DNA of 64,000 nt from UBA5336 sp964415675 (GTDB taxonomy: Bacteria > Pseudomonadota > Alphaproteobacteria > Caulobacterales > Hyphomonadaceae). The notes under the pieces were generated by a model. It saw nothing but the letters and a program-made list of their open reading frames with translations. It had not been told where the DNA came from and ran no database searches. Both the position numbers and the translations under genes were made by a program. Below, piece after piece: positions 16,734 through 24,226 of this stretch. Location: NCBI GenBank assembly GCA_964415675.1, contig CAYQBG010000006.1, positions 62,001 to 126,000 on the forward strand. Reading direction: 5' to 3'. The number at the start of each line of letters is the position of its first letter. Positions within the stretch are counted from its first letter, which is position 1.

Positions 16734-17432
16734 ATGAAACTCATCGCCATTACCGCCGCCGCCGTCTTCGGGCTTGTCACCAATTCCGCAGACCAGATCG
16801 AAACCGTTGCCAGCCGGGGGGATATACTTGTCGGCAAGGCCCGCGCGACCGACGGCGACAGCCTGCGCATGGGCGACAAACGGATCCGCTTGTTCGGGAT
16901 TGATGCGCCGGAGTCGGCCCAGACCTGCAGCGTTGAGGGCGAGCCATGGAAATGCGGCCGCGCCTCGCGCAAGGCGCTGGAGCGGCTGACCCGGGGCCAG
17001 GTCCTGACCTGCCTTGTCCGCGACATGGATCGCGGGCGCTATGTCGCGACCTGCCGGGTTGACGGAGAGGACATAAATGCTCGCATGGTCCGGCGTGGCT
17101 GGGCGGTGGCGTACAAGCGCTATTCACTCGACTACTGGCCCGATGAGCTGGCCGCACGCGCCGGCGGCCTCGCACTGTGGCGCAGTGAATTCAAACGCCC
17201 GCATGATTATCGCGCCGGCCTGCGCGCCAAACGCGCCGCCCGAGCGCCGCAGGCTCCGCCCTCGGCCGACTGCAACATCAAGGGAAATATTTCACGCTCC
17301 GGCACGCGTATTTTCCACATGCCGGGTCAGCGCGACTATACCCGCACCCGTATCAATGAAGAGAATGGCGAGCGCTGGTTCTGCTCAGCGCAGAATGCGC
17401 GCGAGGCCGGCTGGCGCATGGCCAGGCGATAG
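16734..17432 (+). CDS. Exported thermonuclease-like protein with C-terminal sunset domain
   Basis: A 232-residue protein. A weak hydrophobic N-terminus (KLIAITAAAVFGLVTNSA) suggests export. Residues about 30-150 are a staphylococcal nuclease-type fold (RATDGDSLRMGDKRIRLFGI then DAPESAQTC and ALERLTRG). The last 55 residues (CNIKGNIS..GTRIFHMPGQRDYTRT, GERWFCSAQNAREAGWR) match the sunset domain often fused to such nucleases. Predicted to cut nucleic acids in the envelope, using Ca2+. It starts shortly after repeat copy 2. Confidence 0.85.
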   Translation: MKLIAITAAAVFGLVTNSADQIETVASRGDILVGKARATDGDSLRMGDKRIRLFGIDAPESAQTCSVEGEPWKCGRASRKALERLTRGQVLTCLVRDMDRGRYVATCRVDGEDINARMVRRGWAVAYKRYSLDYWPDELAARAGGLALWRSEFKRPHDYRAGLRAKRAARAPQAPPSADCNIKGNISRSGTRIFHMPGQRDYTRTRINEENGERWFCSAQNAREAGWRMARR

Positions 17433-17525
17433 GGCGTCACCGCCCCTTCCCTAGAGTGACGGATTGTGGCGCCGGCCCTGCCCGCCTAGCTTGGCGGGAA
17501 TTAGATCATGGATGGAGGATCAGCG

Positions 17526-18203
17526 GTGGACTATCAAGACGTGGTACGCGGTCGGCGCAGCATACGCGGCTTTCTAGACAAACCGGTTCCCCGGGAACTC
17601 ATCGCCGAGATCCTTGAAATGGCCATGCGCGCGCCGACCTCAATGAATACCCAGCCCTGGCATTTCTTCGTCGTCACAGGTGATGTGCTCGACCGGATAC
17701 GCGAGGGAAATGTCGAACGCAATGTGGCCGGCGTGCCCGATAGCCGTGAATTCCGGCGCGGTCCCGGTTATCATGGCGTACATCGAGAGCGCCAGATCGA
17801 GATTGCCAAACAGCTCTTTGGGGCCATGGGCATTGCGCGCGAGGACAAGGAGGCGCGAACCGACTGGGTGCTGCGGGGATTCCGTCAGTTCGATGCTCCG
17901 GTCTCCATCGTGGTGACTTACGACCGCGACCTGCTGGGCGACGATATTGCGCCCTTCGATTGCGGCGGGGTGGTCAACTGCCTTGTGAACACAGCCTGGT
18001 CGAAGGGCCTTGGCTGCGTCATCAACTCACAGGGCATCATGCAGAGCCCTGTGGTGCGCGAACATGCACAAATCCCCGAAGACAAGGTGATCCAGACCTG
18101 CGTCGCCATGGGCTGGCCCGATGAGAGTTTCCCGGCCAATGCGGTCGTCTCGAAACGTAAATCGCTTGAAGACGCCGCCACCTTTGTCGGCTTTGAGGAC
18201 TGA
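17526..18203 (+). CDS. Nitroreductase family protein
   Basis: A 225-residue FMN-binding nitroreductase fold: VVRGRRSIRGFLDKPVP (FMN phosphate-binding RRS.R), APTSMNTQPWHFFVVTG and the C-terminal VIQTCVAMGWPDES segment. Members reduce nitro compounds, quinones or enones with NAD(P)H; substrate unknown. The GTG at 17526 follows GGAGGAT by 6 nt and begins right at the family N-terminus, so it is preferred over the upstream ATG at 17508. Convergent with doeC. Confidence 0.88.
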   Translation: MDYQDVVRGRRSIRGFLDKPVPRELIAEILEMAMRAPTSMNTQPWHFFVVTGDVLDRIREGNVERNVAGVPDSREFRRGPGYHGVHRERQIEIAKQLFGAMGIAREDKEARTDWVLRGFRQFDAPVSIVVTYDRDLLGDDIAPFDCGGVVNCLVNTAWSKGLGCVINSQGIMQSPVVREHAQIPEDKVIQTCVAMGWPDESFPANAVVSKRKSLEDAATFVGFED

Positions 18204-18226
18204 GACGACCCGCTACAAAGCCGCGC

Positions 18227-19600
18227 TCAGCCTTGCGCCGGGCCGATCCAGACCTGCTGGGCATTGACGAATTCGAGGATGCCATGCGGGCCCAGCTCTC
18301 GGCCATATCCTGAGCGCTTGATACCGCCACTGGGCAGACGCGGATCGGTCTTGACGATCCCGTTGATCGAGACCTGACCGGCCTCGATATCCCGAGCCAT
18401 CGCCTCGGCGCGCGCAACATCGCCGGTCCAGATGCTGGCGGCCAGGCCATAGGGCGTGTCATTAGCCATTTCGAGCGCATGGTCAGCATCGCGGGCGCGG
18501 ATGATGGCGGCGACGGGGCCGAATGTCTCTTCGGCAAAGGCGCACATGCCCGGCTCGACACCGGTCAGCAGCGTGGCCGGGTAAAAATAGCCCGGCCCGG
18601 AAAACATCTCGCCCCCGAAGGTCAGATGCGCGCCCTGTTTTACAGTCTCGCTGACCTGGCGGTGTAGCTCCTCACGCAGGTCTGGGCGGGCAATGGGACC
18701 GATATCGGTCTCCATATCAGTCGGGTCGCCAAGCTGCAGCGCCTGCAACTCGGCGCTCAGCGTCTCGACAAAGCGATCATGGACACTGTCCTCGACAATG
18801 ATCCGCTTGGCGGCAATGCAGGACTGGCCGGCATTGATGATCCGCGAGGTTTTCAGAACGCTTGCGGCCTGGTCGAGATCGGCATCGGCCAGGACAATGG
18901 ACGGGTCCGAGCCGCCCAGTTCCAGTACGGCCGGCTTGATCTGCGAGGCAGCCATAGCGGCCACCGCACTGCCGCCGCGCTCGGATCCCGTAAAAGAGAC
19001 AGCGCGCACACGGTCGTCGCGGATGACTGCCTCGACGGCCGGCGTTTCCAGGAACAATGCATCGAACACGCCTTCCGGCGCGCCGACCTCGCGGAACACA
19101 TCCGCAATCGCCGCCGCGCATCCCGGCACATGCGGGTCGTGCTTCATCAGGCAGGTATTGCCCGCCATCAGCGCCGGCGCACAGAAACGGAAGGCCAGCC
19201 AGAAGGGCGCATTCCAGGGCAGGATGCCGAGCACGGGCCCGAGCGGCAGGTGCTGGACATAGGAGAGGCTGGCATCGGAGGCAATCACCTGGCGGGCGAG
19301 ATAAGCCTCGCCATGTTCGCCATAGTGTTCAGCGCACCAGGCCGCCTTGTTGACCTCGCCGATCGCTTCCTTCGCGGGCTTGCCCATTTCTTCGGTCATG
19401 AGGGGGGCCAGCGTGTCGACAGTCTCGCGCATCCGGGCGGCGACAGCCCTGAGGAGCTCAGCGCGCTGTGCAAATCCTGTGCGGCGCCAGTCGGCAAAGC
19501 CTGCCCGCGCAGCCGCGAGCTTGGCTTCAAGCGTCTCGCCGGTATCGACAGGCACTTCGCGAACCGTTTCGCCCGTTGCCGGATTGATAGCTTTCAGCAT
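18227..19600 (-). CDS. doeC: Aldehyde dehydrogenase, probable aspartate-semialdehyde dehydrogenase of ectoine catabolism (DoeC)
   Basis: A 457-residue NAD(P)-dependent ALDH with catalytic Cys in NAGQSCIAAKR, general-base Glu in LELGGSDPS and the FTGSERGG cofactor loop. On sequence alone it belongs to the succinate-semialdehyde dehydrogenase group. Position as the last gene of a DoeB2-DoeD-DoeA cluster argues for oxidation of L-aspartate-4-semialdehyde to aspartate, the final step of ectoine use. Start at 19600 where family similarity begins (MLKAINPATGE), 41 bp after doeA. Confidence 0.85.
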   Translation of the reverse strand: MLKAINPATGETVREVPVDTGETLEAKLAAARAGFADWRRTGFAQRAELLRAVAARMRETVDTLAPLMTEEMGKPAKEAIGEVNKAAWCAEHYGEHGEAYLARQVIASDASLSYVQHLPLGPVLGILPWNAPFWLAFRFCAPALMAGNTCLMKHDPHVPGCAAAIADVFREVGAPEGVFDALFLETPAVEAVIRDDRVRAVSFTGSERGGSAVAAMAASQIKPAVLELGGSDPSIVLADADLDQAASVLKTSRIINAGQSCIAAKRIIVEDSVHDRFVETLSAELQALQLGDPTDMETDIGPIARPDLREELHRQVSETVKQGAHLTFGGEMFSGPGYFYPATLLTGVEPGMCAFAEETFGPVAAIIRARDADHALEMANDTPYGLAASIWTGDVARAEAMARDIEAGQVSINGIVKTDPRLPSGGIKRSGYGRELGPHGILEFVNAQQVWIGPAQG

Positions 19601-19641
19601 GTCGTCTCTCTTTCGAATTGTCTGCACGCACTGGCGCAAGC

Positions 19642-20883
19642 TCACTGCGCAGCTGCGCTCTCGCCTTTGCCGTTGCCGGGGACGCTTGCCGCCTGGGGTT
19701 TCGCACCCGATGCGCGTGCCTGCGGCTTGACACTGAAATCCCGGTCAAGCGTGAAGAAGCTCTCTGAACCCTCTTCGGTGATGTAGATCGTATCCGAAAT
19801 GCCGACCGTCTTGTCCCCGTCTACACCCCAGAGCCAGGGGATGAAATGGAAGGTCATGCCAGGCTTGAGCACACTCGGACTGCCCTGCATCAGCGACAGG
19901 ATATAGCCCTCGTCCCAGCTCGGCGGGAAAGCTATCCCGATGGAATATCCCGACCGGGTAATCAGGTTTCCGCCATGGCTCCCCGTCGCGAGGATATCGC
20001 GAACGATCTTGTCGGCATCGGAAACGGTCAGCCCCGGCTGGAGATAGCGTTTCAGCTCATCCAGCGCGTGTTTCATCGTCTCCTGGGCGCTTTCCATACT
20101 GGCCGAAAGCTCGCCCAGAACGACAGTGCGCATCATGGCGGTATGATAGCGGCGGAAACAGCCGCCCAGTTCCAGAAAGACATGCTCGCCAGCCTCAACC
20201 TTGCGCCCCTCCCAGGTCGCATGCCCGATCATCGTGCGCGGCCCGGATGTGACATAAGGCAGGACCGCAGGCGGCTCACCACCCGCACGGAACATCGCGT
20301 CGCAAATCGCGGCCGCGATCTCGTTTTCCGTCACGCCAGGCGCACAGGCAGCGATTCCCGCCTTCATGCCGGCCTCGGTGGCCCGCGCCGCCTTTTTCAT
20401 GATGTCGATTTCCGCATCCGACTTGCACACGCGACCTTCTTCGACAATGCCGAAACAATCGAGTAACCGCGCGCCAGGCATGGCGGTCAGGATCCGGTCC
20501 TGCTGGTAGGCTGGCAGGAAATAGGAATTGCGCTCATAACCAATCGTGCCGTCCGACAGGCCCGCCTCGCGCAGCGCTTCGGTCAGCGTCTGGATCGCAT
20601 CGCCATTGTCTGCATAAGGACGGGTTTTCTCGACCCATGTGCGGGCATGGACATTCGATTCTTCCATGTTCCGCGTCACCATGAAGGCTTCCCCGTCCTG
20701 GGGGACGACAAGCGCCTGGAAGAAGGAATAGCCCGTGGTCTGATAATCGGTCAGATACATCAGGTTTTCAGGATCGCAGATGATCGCTGCATCCAGCCGC
20801 CGTTCGCGCATCCGTGATTTCAACTCGTCCAGCCTTCGGGCATATTCCTCCGGCGGAAAGGTCATGTCGTCGCGTTGTTTCAT
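19642..20883 (-). CDS. doeA: Ectoine hydrolase (M24/creatinase fold, DoeA)
   Basis: A 413-residue protein with the creatinase N-terminal domain (ARRLDELKSRMRERRLDAAI, ENLMYLTDYQTTGYSFFQAL) and M24 pita-bread catalytic domain (VTSGPRTMIGHATWEGRKV, TFHFIPWLWG). This matches DoeA (also called EutD), which opens ectoine to N-acetyl-2,4-diaminobutyrate isomers. Its neighbours on both sides encode the following steps. ATG at 20883 overlaps the doeD stop by 4 nt; an alternative ATG lies at 20865. The last 25 residues are Ala/Ser/Lys-rich and non-conserved. Confidence 0.87.
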   Translation of the reverse strand: MKQRDDMTFPPEEYARRLDELKSRMRERRLDAAIICDPENLMYLTDYQTTGYSFFQALVVPQDGEAFMVTRNMEESNVHARTWVEKTRPYADNGDAIQTLTEALREAGLSDGTIGYERNSYFLPAYQQDRILTAMPGARLLDCFGIVEEGRVCKSDAEIDIMKKAARATEAGMKAGIAACAPGVTENEIAAAICDAMFRAGGEPPAVLPYVTSGPRTMIGHATWEGRKVEAGEHVFLELGGCFRRYHTAMMRTVVLGELSASMESAQETMKHALDELKRYLQPGLTVSDADKIVRDILATGSHGGNLITRSGYSIGIAFPPSWDEGYILSLMQGSPSVLKPGMTFHFIPWLWGVDGDKTVGISDTIYITEEGSESFFTLDRDFSVKPQARASGAKPQAASVPGNGKGESAAAQ

Positions 20884-22142
20884 GCCCGTCCCGCCTCAGC
20901 TTCGATGGCGACATCGAGAATGTCGAAGGCTTCATTGAGATCTTCATCAGGGATAGTCAGCGGCGGAATGCACTTCAGCACGCGCCCCGCCGGACCACAC
21001 CCTCCCATCAGGAGGCCGCGATCGAAACATCCGGCGATAACAGCCTTGGCAAAGTCGCCATCATGGGTGTCGAGCCCGTGAATCATGCCGCGCCCGCGCA
21101 CCTCAGCCTTGCCGCCGGGCAATTTGCTCGCCGCAGCCTCAAGCCTTTCGGCCATGACCGCGCCCTTGCGTTTCACCTCTTCCATAAGCCTATCATCGCG
21201 GAAATACTCTTCCAGCGCGACCCGACCGGCGACAAAGGACAGCCCCTGCCCCCGGAATGTGCCCGTGTGTTCGCCGGGCGACCAGTGGCGATCATGTTCC
21301 GGCTTGTTGAGATTCATCGCCAGCGGCGTGCCAAAACCGCCAATCCCCTTGGCCAGATTGATGATATCGGGATCGAGATCCATACCGTCGAAGCTGAAAT
21401 AACTTCCGGTCCGGCCGCAGCCGGCCTGAATATCGTCAAGGATGAACAGCGCGCCAATCTCTCGGGCAAACTCGCGCAATTCCTTCAGCCATTCAGCGCT
21501 TGCGACCCAGACGCCACCTTCGCACTGGACCGCTTCGATCATGATCGCGGCTGGCGGTTCGAGCCCGGACGAGGCGTCGGCATACATCGCTCGCAGGCTT
21601 TCGAGCGGATGGCCAAGCGACATGCGCGTGACATGGCCAAGCGGCACCCCGCCGGCCTTGCGGAAATAGGAATTCGCCGTCAGGGCCAGCGAGCCCAGCG
21701 TCATGCCATGAAATCCATGGGTAAACGCCATGATCTCGGTGCGCCCCGTTACACGTCTGGCCAGTTTCAACGATGCCTCGACCGCGTTGGTCCCCGTCGG
21801 CCCGGTGAACTGCATGCGATAGTCCATGCCGCGCGGCTTCAGGATGATATCGGCAAAGGCTTCAAGAAAGTCCCGCTTGGCCGTCGTCGCGGTGTCCAGA
21901 CTGTGCGGGATGCCGTCAGCTTCGATGAATTCGATAAGCGCCGCCTTCATCTTCGGATTGTTGTGGCCGAAATTCAGGACGCCGGCGCCGCCGAAAAAGT
22001 CGATATAGGACTTGCCATTCTCATCGACCTGACGGGCATTGGACGCGGATTTGAAGACTGTGGGATAGGTGCGCACATAGCCACGCACCTCGGACTCCCA
22101 TCGCTCGAAGGTTTCAAGGCCTGTCTGCGGGTGTCCGTCCAT
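20880..22142 (-). CDS. doeD: Diaminobutyrate-2-oxoglutarate transaminase (class III, DoeD)
   Basis: A 420-residue class III PLP aminotransferase: FTGPTGTNAVEASLKLAR, FTHGFHGMTLGSLA, LFILDDIQAGCGRTG and the PLP lysine in INLAKGIGGFGTPLA. This is the same family as EctB. In ectoine breakdown it converts 2,4-diaminobutyrate to aspartate semialdehyde. No ectA or ectC lies nearby, and it is flanked by doeA and doeB2, so the catabolic role is favoured over synthesis. GGAGC precedes the ATG; 29 bp separate it from doeB2. Confidence 0.88.
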   Translation of the reverse strand: MDGHPQTGLETFERWESEVRGYVRTYPTVFKSASNARQVDENGKSYIDFFGGAGVLNFGHNNPKMKAALIEFIEADGIPHSLDTATTAKRDFLEAFADIILKPRGMDYRMQFTGPTGTNAVEASLKLARRVTGRTEIMAFTHGFHGMTLGSLALTANSYFRKAGGVPLGHVTRMSLGHPLESLRAMYADASSGLEPPAAIMIEAVQCEGGVWVASAEWLKELREFAREIGALFILDDIQAGCGRTGSYFSFDGMDLDPDIINLAKGIGGFGTPLAMNLNKPEHDRHWSPGEHTGTFRGQGLSFVAGRVALEEYFRDDRLMEEVKRKGAVMAERLEAAASKLPGGKAEVRGRGMIHGLDTHDGDFAKAVIAGCFDRGLLMGGCGPAGRVLKCIPPLTIPDEDLNEAFDILDVAIEAEAGRA

Positions 22143-22171
22143 ATCGGGCTCCTTTCATGTGCAATTAGTGA

Positions 22172-23386
22172 TCAGTCGCGCGGCACGTCCACGGGAAGCG
22201 GCGCACCGGCCAGCCGGGAAAAGACGCGGGCGACAATCGGAATCAGCCGGTCATTGAAATCATAGCGCGGGGAATGGCAGGGTACGCTGTGCTGCACCTC
22301 TCCATCGTCACTGCCAATCAGGGCAAAGGCACCCGGCAGCTGCTCCAGATAATAGCTGAAATCTTCAGACGCCATGATCGGGACAGCAATCTCCTCATCG
22401 CTCCAGTCCGGGCCCAGTTCGGCCCCAAGCGCGGCGCGCATTTCGCCAGCAGCACCGGCATGATTGACCGTCGCATCATAGCGCGGAAAGATTTCGGTCT
22501 CCGCCTCAACGCCATAGGCGCGCGCGGTCGATCCGGCGATCTCTTCGATCAGGCCATTAATTCGCGCCCTGTCGCTCACCTCGGCGATGCGGATGGAGCC
22601 GCCAATCACCGCATTGTCTCGGATCACGGTGTCGAAACTTCTCGCATCGATGGACGTGACCGACACCACGGCCGCATGCTGAGGCGCAAGCCGGCGCGAC
22701 AGGATCTGCTGCAGCGCCAGCGTAATGGCCGACGCCGCCAGCACCGGGTCACGGGTCCGCTCGGGCTGGCTGGCATGACCACCCGCGCCCGTCACGGTGA
22801 TCCGGAACGTGCCATTGCCGGCCATGACAGGCCCGTCCGGACAGACCGCCTTGCCAAAGGGGATGGCCGGCCAGTTGTGCCAGCCGAACACCGCATCCAC
22901 TCCGTCCAGCGCCCCGTCCTCAATCATCCTGCGCGCACCGTGCCCGCCTTCCTCGGCGGGTTGGAACAGGAGTGTGACAGGTCCGGGAATCTCAGCCTCA
23001 TGCCTTTTCAGCCAGGCCGCCGCCGACATCAGCGTGGCCGTATGTCCGTCATGTCCGCAGGCATGCATGCAGCCATCCGTGCCTGACGCCCAGTCGCGCC
23101 CGCTCTCCTCATGAATCGGCAGCGCGTCCATATCGCCGCGCAGGGCGACATGCCGGCCATGGGCCATCGGCGCGAGCGTCGCCACCGTGCCCGTCTGCGC
23201 GCAAGGCCTCCAGGCAATGCCAAGATCGTCAAGGCGCGTTCGCACGCGTTCGGCGGTCTGGAATTCCTTCCAGCTCAGCTCCGGGTTCCGGTGAAGGTCG
23301 CGGCGAAAACCGATCGCGTCTGCCACAAGCGTGTCCCAGCCGGACAGGTCGGAGTGGGTCGGCGCGGCAGGATTATTTGTCGTCAT
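22172..23386 (-). CDS. doeB2: M20-family N-acetyl-diaminobutyrate deacetylase (DoeB2 type)
   Basis: A 404-residue M20D amidohydrolase: FRRDLHRNPELSWKEFQTAE, metal ligands in GDMDALP, CMHACGHDGHTATLM and QPAEEGGHGARRMI, and the C-terminal ASEDFSYYLEQLPGAFALIG. M20 peptidase homologues of this type are annotated DoeB2 in ectoine clusters, replacing the zinc-dependent AstE/AspA-type DoeB of Halomonas. It would release acetate from N-acetyl-2,4-diaminobutyrate. First gene of the operon. Without this context it would only be called an amidohydrolase. Confidence 0.83.
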   Translation of the reverse strand: MTTNNPAAPTHSDLSGWDTLVADAIGFRRDLHRNPELSWKEFQTAERVRTRLDDLGIAWRPCAQTGTVATLAPMAHGRHVALRGDMDALPIHEESGRDWASGTDGCMHACGHDGHTATLMSAAAWLKRHEAEIPGPVTLLFQPAEEGGHGARRMIEDGALDGVDAVFGWHNWPAIPFGKAVCPDGPVMAGNGTFRITVTGAGGHASQPERTRDPVLAASAITLALQQILSRRLAPQHAAVVSVTSIDARSFDTVIRDNAVIGGSIRIAEVSDRARINGLIEEIAGSTARAYGVEAETEIFPRYDATVNHAGAAGEMRAALGAELGPDWSDEEIAVPIMASEDFSYYLEQLPGAFALIGSDDGEVQHSVPCHSPRYDFNDRLIPIVARVFSRLAGAPLPVDVPRD

Positions 23387-23414
23387 CGCGTAAACCTAAC
23401 AGGCATCGCCCGCG

Positions 23415-23429
23415 TTGCAATGGCTGCAA
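23415..23429. promoter_or_regulatory. Palindrome TTGCA-N5-TGCAA upstream of the ectoine operon
   Basis: A 15-nt inverted repeat lies 28 bp upstream of the doeB2 start, in the 59-bp gap after the NUDIX gene. It is a candidate operator for the doe operon; ectoine operons are normally controlled by EnuR- or DoeX-type regulators, neither of which is in this window. The assignment is inference. Confidence 0.35.
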
Positions 23430-23445
23430 GGGACCTGAACCGGCT

Positions 23446-24225
23446 TCAGAGCCGCTCGACCACATGCCCCTTTCGGGTCCAGCGCAGGAATGGCGCGCTG
23501 GCCACACGATCCGGTTTTTCCAGCCTCTCCGCGATTTCCCCCAGCATGAACTGTGTCACAGAGGGGATATCGAGCCCCATGGCATCCTTCAACGTCACCC
23601 ATTGCAGGTCGGACAGCTCCGCGCCATCGACGGGCGGTCTCTCATCGACCAGCACATCTTCGGCCATCGCCATGAAGAAGCGAGCATCGAACCGGCGCGG
23701 CCGGTAAGGCGGGGTGACAGCGCGACCGATGAACTGGAACCCCTGCAGGCAGGGCGCAACGCCCTGCTGGTAATAAGAGTCCCAGCCTTCCGGGGGCTTG
23801 CCATCCACAGTTCCGTTGCGACCAACGATCAGCCCCGTTTCCTCGAATGTCTCGCGGATAGCAGTGAGCGGAAAGGCGCGCGGGCGCCGGCGCGCGGCTT
23901 TTTCAAGCCGCAGCTGCTCGGTATCAGGCAGTTCGGTCAGCGACGGCGCCCGGCCATCCTGCGGATCGACCCGGCCACCGGGGAAGACATATTTCTTGGG
24001 CATGAACGCATGCTTGCCAGACCGCATGCCCATCAACACGCGCGGCGCGCTCTGGTCACGGCGAACAAGAATCAGCGTTGCGGCATCACTCGGACGCGGG
24101 CTGGGCCGGTCCCTGATCAGGATTTCGCCATCCTCCGGCGCGTCATAGGCGCTGCCCTCGCCTGCCCTCTTTCCTGCCCTCATTTCAGCGGTTCCTGCCC
24201 TTTTCCCTGCCCTCGTTTCAGCCAT
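23446..24225 (-). CDS. NUDIX hydrolase
   Basis: A 259-residue protein carrying a NUDIX-like box (PGGRVDPQDG..., then TAIRETFEETGLIVG) in which 25-30 residues are inserted between the GG strand and the REx2EE helix, as in the NUDT19/CoA-diphosphatase-like group. Substrate unknown. The start at 24225 follows GGGGAGG and overlaps the end of rnr by 8 nt. Its N-terminus carries an 11-residue tandem repeat (MAETRAGKRAG, TAEMRAGKRAG) of basic character, unlike the rest of the protein; a shorter start at 24183 is possible. Confidence 0.85.
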   Translation of the reverse strand: MAETRAGKRAGTAEMRAGKRAGEGSAYDAPEDGEILIRDRPSPRPSDAATLILVRRDQSAPRVLMGMRSGKHAFMPKKYVFPGGRVDPQDGRAPSLTELPDTEQLRLEKAARRRPRAFPLTAIRETFEETGLIVGRNGTVDGKPPEGWDSYYQQGVAPCLQGFQFIGRAVTPPYRPRRFDARFFMAMAEDVLVDERPPVDGAELSDLQWVTLKDAMGLDIPSVTQFMLGEIAERLEKPDRVASAPFLRWTRKGHVVERL

Positions 24226-24226
24226 T
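24161..24226. repeat. Tandem 33-bp duplication at the NUDIX gene 5' end
   Basis: Units 24161-24193 and 24194-24226 match at 28 of 33 positions and encode the two basic 11-residue repeats at the NUDIX N-terminus. The duplication is in frame and lies where the coding region meets the end of rnr. Confidence 0.75.

Noticed and set aside
20814..22265. 483-residue plus-strand open frame over doeA/doeD
   Set aside because: Antisense of two well-supported genes in the ectoine operon.
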